DNA of 64,000 nucleotides from SAR202 cluster bacterium (GTDB lineage: Bacteria; Chloroflexota; Dehalococcoidia; UBA6926; VFHL01), in NCBI GenBank assembly GCA_009392005.1, contig VFHL01000010.1, positions 37,932 through 101,931 of the forward strand, written 5' to 3'. The notes below the pieces were generated by a model. The model was not told where the DNA came from. It worked only from the letters and a program-made list of their open reading frames with translations, and searched no databases. Below, in pieces: positions 34,347 through 43,359 of the stretch. Within the stretch, counting starts at the first letter, position 1, and every line of letters begins with the position of its first letter. The translations under genes and the position numbers were made by a program.

Positions 34347-35183
34347 TTATTCTCCTGATGTCGGGATCTTTGCATATGGTATGTTTTTTGACTGGTCAAT
34401 TGGTCGCCGTTCGAGGAATGCACTTCGGCGCTCCACAGATTCGTCAGAAGCCGAATAATCTTTGCCGTAGTATCGTTGGAACGGGCTCTTCTCAGGGTTA
34501 ATGAGATCGGCATATTCATTAAACCCGATCTTTTCCATTTGAAGAATGATTGGGCTGTTATTAATTATGTCAGCGCAAAATGACCGAACTTCCTCTTCTA
34601 ATTTTTCATGATGTACGACCGAGTTACATAATCCCATTTGAAGCGCATCAGATGCAGAGTATTGTCTACTGGTATACCAAATTTCGCGAGCTTTCTTTTG
34701 TCCGACTGCTGAGGCTAGATACGATACTCCGTGTCCTGCTGCGGGACTTCCTACGCGAGGACCTGTTTGCCCAAAGGTTGACCTTTCGGATGCTATTGTG
34801 AGATCGCAGTGATACGCCAAAATATGTGATGCACCAATGACGAATCCATCAACCATTGCGATTACTGGTTGTGGTATATCTCTCACGACCTGGGAGACAT
34901 TTCCAATCTCGCCGCCTAAAGTCGCGTCTGCTTGTGTGTGTCCGACTTCATCCGTCGGATCCGGATTGTCAAAACTTTGATCTTGACCGGCTCCGAAAGC
35001 GTTTGGACCAGTCCCTGACAAAACAACTACGCGGACATTATTATCAGATCCTGCGTCTCTCAGGGCATGCACTAATTCTTGGTTTGTCCTCGCCCGCATG
35101 GCATTGTAAACGTGTGGTCGATTTACTGTGATCCATGCGATCCCATTGTCTTCCTTCTCATAATTTATATCTACATAAGCCAC
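34347..35183 (-). CDS. Enoyl-CoA hydratase/isomerase family, MenB-like
   Basis: 278 residues, GTG start behind AGGAGG. Crotonase fold with an oxyanion-hole region at GAGQDQS and VDGFVIGASH. The stretch FGQTGPRVGSPAAGHGVSYLA followed by VGQKKAREIWYTSRQYSASDALQMGL is very close to the 1,4-dihydroxy-2-naphthoyl-CoA synthase (MenB) signature. No other menaquinone genes are nearby, and the coupled downstream gene is not a men gene, so ring-cleavage or alicyclic-acid catabolism relatives are also possible. Confidence 0.82.
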   Translation of the reverse strand: MAYVDINYEKEDNGIAWITVNRPHVYNAMRARTNQELVHALRDAGSDNNVRVVVLSGTGPNAFGAGQDQSFDNPDPTDEVGHTQADATLGGEIGNVSQVVRDIPQPVIAMVDGFVIGASHILAYHCDLTIASERSTFGQTGPRVGSPAAGHGVSYLASAVGQKKAREIWYTSRQYSASDALQMGLCNSVVHHEKLEEEVRSFCADIINNSPIILQMEKIGFNEYADLINPEKSPFQRYYGKDYSASDESVERRSAFLERRPIDQSKNIPYAKIPTSGE

Positions 35184-35337
35184 AATTCTCCTCCTTTTAT
35201 GGGCCCATTAGTTTGGCAAAATGGTATCCTACTGTGTCACTTATCTCAAGGCTCGTGGTTTGACGAATACGATGGCCGCTGAGTGGAATTATGTCAATAC
35301 GTTTTGTGGTCCATGATGATCGAAGGGATGTGATGTG

Positions 35338-36297
35338 TTATTTGGTAGCCGAGCGCGATTTCCGTTCAGCCCAATATCGACGTAATCGCATAAGATAACG
35401 TGGCCTTTGAGTTGTATTTTTGGCAATAAACTGGGCAATCCTAGGATTCCCTGCAAGTACAGGCTCACGCCATCCTTGAATTTCTTTAAGGGTAGGGACA
35501 TTTCCGGATTTTCCAACAATAGATTGTAGATGTTGCCATGGTCCCCTTCGGCGTCGTAGGCTCATGACAACACCACCTGCCTCTTGGACCAGTAAAATCC
35601 CTGCACCGATATCCCAAATGCTTGGTGGATTAAAAATACCGTATTGAAACATTCCAGATGCGACTCCTGCCATCTCAAAAGCCGTGCTTCCAAGAGATCG
35701 AATAGTTCCGACACCACCCCTTAGAGGGGATCGGAATTTGTACATTCGCCAGTAATACGCTGGAAAGATTGTTAAACGGCCACGATTGGGAGTCGGATTG
35801 GATGCAACGGTAATTGCTTCTCCATCGATGAATGCGCCACCTCCGTAGCGAGCATGGACGACTCGTCCTTCTGTTTCTTGAGTTGGAGGCAAATAAATAG
35901 CGGCCACCACTGGCTTACCGTGCAAAAGCAATCCAATTGAGCAAGCCCATATAGGGATATGGTTGATAAAATTGGATGTTCCGTCAAGTGGGTCTATGAC
36001 CCAAGCGAACCGCGCCGCGTCAGAACCATGATTCTCACCTTCTTCACCGATAATCGCATGATCTGGATACTCTTTCAGAATTTGAGCACGAATAAAGTCT
36101 TCGGATTCCTTATCTGCGATGGTAACTGGGTCACGATCCCCACCTGTTTTATATTCAACTTCAATTGGTTTGAGAAAATGGTCAAGGAGTTTTGCTCCTG
36201 ACTCTTTGGCAAGTCTGATCGCAAATTGTTCTAAAATTTGAAATTCAGAATCGTCTATAGAACCATTGTTTTCATCAAGTCTTTGTTCATTGCTCAT
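35338..36297 (-). CDS. Inositol monophosphatase family protein
   Basis: 319 residues, about 50 longer than typical, with AGGAG before the ATG. Metal and catalytic motifs: IIGEEGE, WVIDPLDGTSNFIN, and WDIGAGILLVQEAGGVV. This Li+-sensitive phosphatase superfamily includes inositol monophosphatase, fructose-1,6-bisphosphatase and histidinol phosphatase, and the substrate cannot be fixed from sequence. The C-terminal tail is strongly basic (RYLMRLRRYWAERKSR), which is unusual for the family. Confidence 0.88.
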   Translation of the reverse strand: MSNEQRLDENNGSIDDSEFQILEQFAIRLAKESGAKLLDHFLKPIEVEYKTGGDRDPVTIADKESEDFIRAQILKEYPDHAIIGEEGENHGSDAARFAWVIDPLDGTSNFINHIPIWACSIGLLLHGKPVVAAIYLPPTQETEGRVVHARYGGGAFIDGEAITVASNPTPNRGRLTIFPAYYWRMYKFRSPLRGGVGTIRSLGSTAFEMAGVASGMFQYGIFNPPSIWDIGAGILLVQEAGGVVMSLRRRRGPWQHLQSIVGKSGNVPTLKEIQGWREPVLAGNPRIAQFIAKNTTQRPRYLMRLRRYWAERKSRSATK

Positions 36298-36455
36298 TCA
36301 GCACTCCTAGAAAAGAGAACGAGTAAGTTCAAAATCGAATCTATTTTTCTAAAATAATGTTATTTGATCATAACTGGTGGAGTTGTATTCTATCTGAAAA
36401 TGTTTCCGCAGAGGGATATTTTTCCTGATCCAAATATTTTTGACTTTCTTAAGGG

Positions 36456-36464
36456 TGCTATAGT
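36456..36464 (+). promoter_or_regulatory. Candidate extended -10 of rpiB
   Basis: TGCTATAGT; a TTGACT lies upstream but only 13 bases away, too close for a normal -35. The predicted leader is about 73 bases. Confidence 0.4.
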
Positions 36465-36543
36465 GAAATGGCTCGATTGATTGTGAATATCGTGCTTTCA
36501 ACATTGCCTTGCATGGTATTGAATGAAGAAAGGATAAAGAAAT

Positions 36544-36999
36544 ATGCGAGTGTCTATTGGCGTTGATCATGGCGGTTTTGTATTGAAATCAGAGATCCTT
36601 TCAATAGTTGAAGGTGCGGGCCATACCCCACAAGATCTGGGTGCGTTTGAATTAGACGCAACCGATGATTTTCCTGACTTTGCCAAGGCGGTCGCCGTCA
36701 GTGTTGCGACTGGTCAAGCCGATCGTGGCATTGTGATCTGTGGTAGTGGTGTTGGTGCGTCAGTAGCTGCGAATAAGATTCAAGGTGTGCGAGCAGCCGT
36801 TTGCCATGATAGCTATTCTGCACGACAGGGTGTCGAGCATGATGATATGAATGTGTTGTGTTTAGGTGCACGGGTAATAGGGATAGAGACTGCTCGCCAA
36901 TTGGTTCTCGCTTTTTTGAGCGGGTCATTTATAGATGAAGAAAAGTACAGGCGGCGCTTAAATAAAGTAAACGCATTAGAACATTTTTCGATTGATTAG
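36544..36999 (+). CDS. rpiB: Ribose-5-phosphate isomerase B family protein
   Basis: 151 residues, the usual length. Starts MRVSIGVDHGGFVLK; the catalytic Cys lies in GIVICGSGVGASVAANK, and the HDSYSARQGVEHDDMNVLCLG stretch carries conserved His residues of the family. It interconverts ribose-5-phosphate and ribulose-5-phosphate in the pentose phosphate pathway; galactose-6-phosphate isomerases are close relatives. AAGGATAAAG precedes the ATG. It is followed by a 2-hydroxyacid dehydrogenase after 45 bases. Confidence 0.93.
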   Translation: MRVSIGVDHGGFVLKSEILSIVEGAGHTPQDLGAFELDATDDFPDFAKAVAVSVATGQADRGIVICGSGVGASVAANKIQGVRAAVCHDSYSARQGVEHDDMNVLCLGARVIGIETARQLVLAFLSGSFIDEEKYRRRLNKVNALEHFSID

Positions 37000-37044
37000 T
37001 CTCAAGAAATTCAGTGATCTTTTTTCAGAGGTTGGTCCGATTTT

Positions 37045-38088
37045 ATGGTTAATACGGTAACCAATATCGTTATATTGGATGACTATCAACGCGTAGCAAT
37101 GAATAGTGCCGAATGGGACTTGATACCAGGTGTTAATTCGGGCAGTGTCAAAATTTCAACGCTTGATACACCACTCGTATATGACGCTATCGATCCTCTT
37201 GTATCTGATGCACACATTTTAGTGACGATGCGTGAGAGGACATGGTTTTCGAGCTCTCTGTTAGGCCATTTGCCTCAATTGCGAATGATTGCAGGAACAG
37301 GTCGGAGGCAAGCCAACGTTGACCTCGATGCCGCGACAACGCGTGGAATCCTAATCTGCACAACAGATTCTGGTATTGCTTCAACAATCGAGTTGACCTG
37401 GGGATTAATTCTAGCGATAGCGCGGCGTATTCCCCAACATGATAAAGCGCTGCGCGATAACAAATGGCAAGCATTTGAAGAGATTCAACGGAATACATTA
37501 AATGCTGATCCGTTGCTCGCAGGGACTGAATTACGGGGTAAGACACTTGGTCTTCTTGGTGTCGGAAGAATTGGCGGTGGGGTCGCTCGACTGGGGTCTG
37601 CTTTTGGAATGGATGTTATAGCTTGGACGCCCAATCTTACTGATAAGCGCGCTTTCGAATTGGGTATTAGCCGTGTTGAACGTGAAGTTTTGTTCCGAAC
37701 AGCTGATATTATTAGCCTTCATGTACCGCTTAATGAGAATACAAAGGGGATCGTAGGATTTGATGAGATTGCTATGATGAAACCCTCAAGCATTCTTGTT
37801 AATACTTCTCGTGGGCCAATAGTTGATGAAAAGGCTTTGATCAATGGATTGAAAGAGCATCATATATGGGGCGCCGGAATTGATGTATTTGATCAAGAGC
37901 CTTTACCACCAGATCACCAGTTATTGGGGTTTCCGAACGTGGTTTTGACGCCACATATTGGTTACGTTAGCGCAGAGAACTACTCCATTATGTATCAACA
38001 ATGCGTTGAAAATATCGTTAATTTCCTTGCGGGGGAACCGAGTCGCGTTTTGAATCGTGAAGTTCTAAACAATGATTCGCTGATTTAG
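37045..38088 (+). CDS. D-isomer-specific 2-hydroxyacid dehydrogenase
   Basis: 347 residues. NAD-binding motif LGLLGVGRIGGGVARLGSAFG, catalytic Arg in NTSRGPIVDEKALI, catalytic Glu near FDQEPLPPDHQLL, and catalytic His in VVLTPHIGYVSAENY. The substrate-binding N-terminal domain contains MIAGTGRRQANVDLDAAT. Relatives include phosphoglycerate, glyoxylate and erythronate dehydrogenases, and no neighbour decides between them. A short ACT-like regulatory domain is absent, which argues against long-form SerA. Confidence 0.88.
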   Translation: MVNTVTNIVILDDYQRVAMNSAEWDLIPGVNSGSVKISTLDTPLVYDAIDPLVSDAHILVTMRERTWFSSSLLGHLPQLRMIAGTGRRQANVDLDAATTRGILICTTDSGIASTIELTWGLILAIARRIPQHDKALRDNKWQAFEEIQRNTLNADPLLAGTELRGKTLGLLGVGRIGGGVARLGSAFGMDVIAWTPNLTDKRAFELGISRVEREVLFRTADIISLHVPLNENTKGIVGFDEIAMMKPSSILVNTSRGPIVDEKALINGLKEHHIWGAGIDVFDQEPLPPDHQLLGFPNVVLTPHIGYVSAENYSIMYQQCVENIVNFLAGEPSRVLNREVLNNDSLI

Positions 38089-38166
38089 CTGGTTGTTCTA
38101 GGCTCATTTGCGATCCCTTTCCTGATAATTGTTCGGAATATCAAATTTGTCTTATTGAAGAATTGT

Positions 38167-38196
38167 TTGTTCCACTGAGGGTTGCAATCCTATAAT
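38167..38196 (+). promoter_or_regulatory. Promoter candidate of coaX
   Basis: TTGTTC (38167-38172), 18 bases, TATAAT (38191-38196); a perfect -10 with a modest -35, 28 bases before the coaX start. Confidence 0.5.
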
Positions 38197-38223
38197 ATGG
38201 GCAATTATTCAAGGAGTAATGTG

Positions 38224-38991
38224 ATGCTGTTAGCAATAGACATTGGGAATACTACTTTAACGTCAGGTGTTTTTTCAGACGGTGATCTTCAAGCGACCTG
38301 GAGATTAAGTACCGATGCCCAAAGAACTTCTACGGAGTACGGTATCCAAGTACTTTCAATTCTGAAACAGAACGATATAAGCATTCCAAGCATTGAACAT
38401 GCGGTCATCTCTTCAGTTGTACCTCCGCTTACTGCGCCGATACAACAATTGTGTCGGGAGCAACTTGGATGCGATCCTCTCGTGATCGAACCCGGGGTGC
38501 GAACAGGGATTCGAATTTTGACAGACAACCCTAAAGAGGTAGGAGCAGATCGGATTGTTAATGCTGCTGCGGCACACCAGCTACATACAGGAACAAAGAT
38601 TATTATCGATTTTGGGACCGCGACAACAATTGACGTGGTATCTGGTGATGGCGATTATGTCGGAGGATCCATAGCACCGGGTATAGAAGTTTCTATGGAA
38701 GCATTGCACTCGAGAGCAGCTAAACTTCCACGTATTGAATTGAAATTCCCACCGTCAGCCGTTGGGAAAAATACAATTCATGCAATGCAATCTGGGTTGA
38801 TGTTTGGTTACATGGGCTTGATTGAAGGGATCGTTAAGCGAATGTTGAAAGAACTTGATTCGGTATCCACACAAGTTATAGCGACAGGTGGATTGGCTTC
38901 TATTATCTCTGTTGAAGCAGATTTTATTGACGTCGTAGAGAACGATTTGACTTTATACGGTATGCATTACATCCATACTCTAAACAAGTGA
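38224..38991 (+). CDS. coaX: Type III pantothenate kinase
   Basis: 255 residues from the ATG at 38224 with AAGGAG 7 bases upstream; an earlier in-frame ATG lacks both a site and a family match. N-terminal MLLAIDIGNTTLTSGVF (phosphate loop), GADRIVNAAAAH, IIDFGTATTIDVV (catalytic region) and GGSIAPGI are diagnostic. It phosphorylates pantothenate, the first CoA step. coaBC, the next enzymes of the pathway, follows after 128 bases. Confidence 0.95.
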   Translation: MLLAIDIGNTTLTSGVFSDGDLQATWRLSTDAQRTSTEYGIQVLSILKQNDISIPSIEHAVISSVVPPLTAPIQQLCREQLGCDPLVIEPGVRTGIRILTDNPKEVGADRIVNAAAAHQLHTGTKIIIDFGTATTIDVVSGDGDYVGGSIAPGIEVSMEALHSRAAKLPRIELKFPPSAVGKNTIHAMQSGLMFGYMGLIEGIVKRMLKELDSVSTQVIATGGLASIISVEADFIDVVENDLTLYGMHYIHTLNK

Positions 38992-39076
38992 CTCTAGTAC
39001 AAATATCGACTTTGCACTTTGGCCATCGTATTTAACCGGGTCATGGTAAAAACCCAAATATAGAGCTTTTTACTGG

Positions 39077-39085
39077 TGGTATACT
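39077..39085 (+). promoter_or_regulatory. Candidate extended -10 of coaBC
   Basis: TGGTATACT, 34 bases before the coaBC ATG; no matching -35. Confidence 0.45.
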
Positions 39086-39119
39086 GACTCGCATATCAAA
39101 AGGCTGAGGGGGAAGGCCG

Positions 39120-40331
39120 ATGAGTTCTTTAAAAGGACGCAGTGTTGTTTTGGGTGTTACAGGAAGTATCGCATCATACAAAGCAGCTGATATTGCAAGT
39201 AAGTTGAATCAAGCTGGGGCGTTGGTTGATGTCATTCTTACACCTGCTGCTCAAGAATTTGTTTCTTCTTTAACCTTTCGGTCTTTGACTCATCGACCCG
39301 TCGTTACGGATATGCTTGACGCAGATTCTGAACTTGCAGTGGAGCATGTAGCGTTAGCTGAGCGGGCGGATGTGGTACTGATAGCACCTGCCACCGCTAA
39401 TACTATAGCAAAACTGGCGTATGGGTTTGTTGATGATGCAATAACAGCCACGGTTCTTGCTACCACTGCCCCAGTTGTTATCGCTCCCGCAATGGATGCA
39501 AAGATGTATCAGTCGGCTGTAACCAATGAGAACATTAAACGTCTTGAAGATCGGGGCTATCTATTTGTTGGCCCAGGTGTAGGGAATTTAGCGAGTGGTT
39601 TAACCGGTCCAGGCCGGTTAGTGGATACAGCTGATATTTTGAATGCTATATCGGATAGCGTCAGTTCTACTAAAGATCTCGAAGGACTAAGGATTGTTGT
39701 AAGCGCTGGAGGGACCGAAGAAGCGATTGATCCGGTTCGACACATCACGAATCGCTCAAGTGGTAAACAGGGATATGGAATAGCGCAAGCGGCACGTGAT
39801 CGTGGCGCGGAAGTGACGCTCATATCAGCTCCCACTGCCCTTGCACCAGTTGACGGAGTAAATATGGTGAATGTTACCAGTGCGCGAACAATGTTGGATG
39901 CTGTGCAAGATGCCTGCGAAGGAGCTGATGCTTTGGTGATGGCTGCTGCTGTAGCGGATTGGGAACCCGCTGAGTTTGCACAACAGAAAATGAAAAAGGT
40001 AAAAGGTCAGGATCGACTAGTTCTTGAGCTGAAGAAAACTCCGGATATCTTATTTGAGGTTCGTAATGAAGCATTGATTAAGGTGGGTTTTGCGGCAGAG
40101 AGTGAAGATTTGATTGCGAATGCAACCGACAAGCTACAAAATAAGAATCTTGACTTTATCGTGGCAAACGACATAACAGCGTCAGACGCAGGCTTTAATG
40201 TGGATACGAATCGAGTTGTGATTCTTGATAAATCAGGGGGGCGTGAAGATTTGCCGCTTCTCTTAAAGGAAAAAGTCGGGGATCATATATTGGATCGAAT
40301 AAAACTAATTAAAGCGGAAGCAAACAAATGA
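39120..40331 (+). CDS. coaBC: Bifunctional phosphopantothenoylcysteine decarboxylase/synthase
   Basis: 403 residues. The flavin-dependent CoaC domain (about 1-180) has LGVTGSIASYKAADI, the catalytic-His region EHVALAERADVVLIAPATANTIAKLAYG and the clamp PAMDAKMY. The CoaB domain follows with IVVSAGGTEEAIDPVRHITNRSSGKQG and the DFIVANDI motif (K/R nearby). It makes 4'-phosphopantetheine from phosphopantothenate and cysteine. GGGGGAAGG precedes the ATG. Confidence 0.96.
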   Translation: MSSLKGRSVVLGVTGSIASYKAADIASKLNQAGALVDVILTPAAQEFVSSLTFRSLTHRPVVTDMLDADSELAVEHVALAERADVVLIAPATANTIAKLAYGFVDDAITATVLATTAPVVIAPAMDAKMYQSAVTNENIKRLEDRGYLFVGPGVGNLASGLTGPGRLVDTADILNAISDSVSSTKDLEGLRIVVSAGGTEEAIDPVRHITNRSSGKQGYGIAQAARDRGAEVTLISAPTALAPVDGVNMVNVTSARTMLDAVQDACEGADALVMAAAVADWEPAEFAQQKMKKVKGQDRLVLELKKTPDILFEVRNEALIKVGFAAESEDLIANATDKLQNKNLDFIVANDITASDAGFNVDTNRVVILDKSGGREDLPLLLKEKVGDHILDRIKLIKAEANK

Positions 40332-40637
40332 TTGTAATGAATGAAATCGCATTACTAGAATTTTTTGTATAAAAACCGAAGCATTAATTTCTTGTGTTTA
40401 GATAACGGAAGAGAAGCGTTTTGTCATTTGCTAGTCCCTCGCTTGTTTGGCGTAAGAAAGTGTATTTTTATTTGGCATTATTGATCATTGGGTTCTTTTG
40501 ATTTTACGCTTGCATGTTTCGCTTAACTCACTGTTATACTTTGCGCTTGTCGGTTTCTAGCGAGAGTCGCTACAATGAATGGATACTTCCGGTTTCAGAC
40601 CTTATAAGTCACCGGTATTAACTTGGAGATATTTCAA
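40332..40637 (+). other. Leader region upstream of valS
   Basis: About 300 bases without a gene. Two promoter candidates: extended -10 TGTTATACT (40532-40540), and TTGTCG-N18-TACAAT (40547-40576). No T-box specifier hairpin or AGGGTGGNACCGCG antiterminator sequence was found, so no tRNA-dependent control is supported. Confidence 0.45.
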
Positions 40638-43322
40638 ATGAACCGTTTAGACCGAAGCGGTGATCTTTCGCCGTCCTATGATCCCAAAGAGGTTGAGAAA
40701 CCTATCTACAGTTGGTGGGAGGAAAGCGGTTTTTTCCGTGCAGAAATTGATCAGGATAAGGAACCATTTTCTATCATTATGCCTCCGCCAAATGTTACCG
40801 GAGATTTGCATCTTGGCCATGCCCTGACAGATACATTGGAAGATATTTTAGCTCGATGGCATCGGATGCGTGAGTTCGCTGTTTTGTGGTTGCCCGGTGC
40901 AGATCATGCTGGTATTGCTACACAGTGGGTGGTCGAACAAGCGTTACGTTCAGAAGGTAAAGATCGGCGAGCGATGGGACGAGAAGCCTTTGTGCAAAGA
41001 ACTTGGGATTGGGTTCGACAGTACGGAGGCAGCATTAATGAACAGCATCGGCGTCTTGGTGCTTCGTGCGATTGGTCTAGATACAGTTTCACTTTGGATG
41101 AGGGGCCTGCAAAAGCGGTTCGCGAGACTTTTGTGAACCTTTACGAAAGAGGTCTCATTTATCGTGGAGAACGGATGACGAATTGGTGTCCTCGTTGTTC
41201 TACGGTCTTGTCTGATCTAGAAACAGAGTTTTCAGATCATCAGGGATATCTTTATCACATTCGCTACCCTTACACTGACGGATCAGGATTTCTGGTTGTT
41301 GCGACAACGCGTCCTGAAACATTGGTAGGAGATACCGCGGTGGCTGTGAATCCTGAAGATGAACGGTATGCAACAGTCATTGGGCAAAAGGTTCTATTGC
41401 CTGTGGTGAATAGAGAGATCCCTATTATCGGTGATAGCTATGTTGACAAAGAGTTTGGCACTGGCGCCCTGAAGATTACTCCTGCTCATGATCCAAATGA
41501 TTTCGAGGTTGGCACGAGACATGGGCTAGAAGTGATTAATGTATTCAATCCAAATGGAACTTTGAATGAGCATGGCGGACCTTATGAAGGTCAAGATCGA
41601 TTTGTTGCACGCGAACAAATTGTTGAGCAATTAAAGAAAAATGGTCTGCTCGAAAAACAAGAACCATATTTACACTCTGTGGGTGAGTGCTATCGGTGCC
41701 AGACGGTTATAGAACCATCTTTGAGTGAACAATGGTTTATAAAGATACAACCGCTAGCAGATCCAGCTATTGAAGCAGTGAAATCAGGTTCTATCCACAT
41801 AGTTCCGGAGCGTTTCACTCGTGTTTATCTTAATTGGCTGGAAAATATTAGAGATTGGTGCATAAGTCGTCAGTTATGGTGGGGACATCGGATCCCTGTG
41901 TGGTATTGCTCTGATTGTTCCCAAATGACCGTTTCTATTGAGGATCCTTCAAAATGCAGCAAATGTGATTCCGATAGCCTTGTCCAAGATGAAGATGTTT
42001 TGGATACATGGTTTAGTTCGGGCTTATGGCCACATTCGACGTTGGGATGGCCGGAAGATTCTGCGGAGTTGGAATACTTTTATCCTACGACTGTTATGGA
42101 GACAGGTTACGATATTCTGTTCTTCTGGGTTGCACGAATGATTATGATGGGCATTGAAAATACGGGTGAAATTCCGTTTCAATACGTGTTTCTTCATGGT
42201 CTCATTCGAGATGCAGACAAACAAAAGATGTCGAAGACCAAAGGCAATGTTATCAATCCCGTTGATGCTATCGACGAATATGGTGCCGATGCATTGAGAA
42301 TGGCTTTAACAATTTCCACAACGCCCGGTAATGACATCAGCATAGGACCATCGAGGTTTGAAGCTGGGAGAAACTTCGCGAACAAACTTTGGAATGCTAG
42401 TCGTTTTGTGTTTAGAAGCATTGATGATGTTTCGGATCTGAATCTTTTGGGCTCTGATCCTACACCTGAGCATCGAGAAGACAGGTGGATATGGAGTCGT
42501 TTCCATCGATTGACCGCTCGTGTTAACCAGTTGCTTACTGATTTTCAGTTGGGTCAAGCGGAACAGGAGGTTCGCGACTTTATTTGGGACGAATTTTGCG
42601 ATTGGTATATTGAACTGGCGAAAGTTCGTATACGAACGGAAAACAATGGTGACCAACCATCTCCCCTGCCCCATTTAGTCCATATTCTTGAATCATCTTT
42701 GAGGATTCTTCATCCCTTTATGCCATTTGTCACAGAGGAAATATGGCAGCATCTCGTAGCAAAAATCCCAGGATTGGCTCGGGGCCGAGCAGGTTTGATT
42801 GTTGCTTCCTATCCGGAAGCCGATGAATCTTTATTTGACGGTTCTGCTGAAGAAGAAATGGGAGATGTGCTCTCAACTGTACGTGCTATTCGGAATGCTC
42901 GCGCAGAAATCAGACTAGAGCCTAACCGTTCTATTGAAGTCTTTCTGCGTGGTACAGGAACTGACTCCGCCCTGCTTGAAGAAGCGAGCGCGATTGAGAT
43001 TTTATCGCGGGCTGAACCACTTCATATTCTTTCAGTTGATGATCAAGGACCCGATCCACAAAAATCACTCACCACAGTTCTTGATCGAGTCACGGTGATG
43101 GTGCCATTGAGTGGACTTGTTGATATTGATCTAGAGCGACAAAGATTGAACGATGAAATTGCAGAAACATCAAAACGGATCGGTTCTCTTGAAGCAAGAT
43201 TGGCGAACGAGAATTTCCGTAGCAAGGCTCCTTCTAATGTTGTTGAGCAGGAAGAAGCACGCCTACAAGAGGCTCATGCAAAAATTACTCGTTTGAACGA
43301 GCAAATTGGACGTCTTTCCTGA
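40638..43322 (+). CDS. valS: Valyl-tRNA synthetase
   Basis: 894 residues from the ATG at 40638 with GGAG 9 bases upstream. Class I signature motifs PPNVTGDLHLGHAL (HIGH-type) and KMSKTKGNVI (KMSKS-type). The CP1 editing domain has TTRPETLVGDTAVAVNPED. GGHSYVDK-type landmarks are replaced by GDSYVDKEFGTGALKITPAHD. A C-terminal coiled coil (about 835-894, SKRIGSLEARLANENFRSKAP) is typical of ValRS tRNA-binding arms. Cys pairs in CPRCS and CSDCS...CSKC may bind zinc. Confidence 0.97.
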   Translation: MNRLDRSGDLSPSYDPKEVEKPIYSWWEESGFFRAEIDQDKEPFSIIMPPPNVTGDLHLGHALTDTLEDILARWHRMREFAVLWLPGADHAGIATQWVVEQALRSEGKDRRAMGREAFVQRTWDWVRQYGGSINEQHRRLGASCDWSRYSFTLDEGPAKAVRETFVNLYERGLIYRGERMTNWCPRCSTVLSDLETEFSDHQGYLYHIRYPYTDGSGFLVVATTRPETLVGDTAVAVNPEDERYATVIGQKVLLPVVNREIPIIGDSYVDKEFGTGALKITPAHDPNDFEVGTRHGLEVINVFNPNGTLNEHGGPYEGQDRFVAREQIVEQLKKNGLLEKQEPYLHSVGECYRCQTVIEPSLSEQWFIKIQPLADPAIEAVKSGSIHIVPERFTRVYLNWLENIRDWCISRQLWWGHRIPVWYCSDCSQMTVSIEDPSKCSKCDSDSLVQDEDVLDTWFSSGLWPHSTLGWPEDSAELEYFYPTTVMETGYDILFFWVARMIMMGIENTGEIPFQYVFLHGLIRDADKQKMSKTKGNVINPVDAIDEYGADALRMALTISTTPGNDISIGPSRFEAGRNFANKLWNASRFVFRSIDDVSDLNLLGSDPTPEHREDRWIWSRFHRLTARVNQLLTDFQLGQAEQEVRDFIWDEFCDWYIELAKVRIRTENNGDQPSPLPHLVHILESSLRILHPFMPFVTEEIWQHLVAKIPGLARGRAGLIVASYPEADESLFDGSAEEEMGDVLSTVRAIRNARAEIRLEPNRSIEVFLRGTGTDSALLEEASAIEILSRAEPLHILSVDDQGPDPQKSLTTVLDRVTVMVPLSGLVDIDLERQRLNDEIAETSKRIGSLEARLANENFRSKAPSNVVEQEEARLQEAHAKITRLNEQIGRLS

Positions 43323-43359
43323 CTTAACCCAAGGCGCTCTAAAAAAGACGATTCAATGC

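Noticed and set aside
40332..40637. Possible T-box riboswitch upstream of valS
   Set aside because: The antiterminator consensus and a specifier hairpin with a valine codon were not found; the region contains only promoter-like elements.
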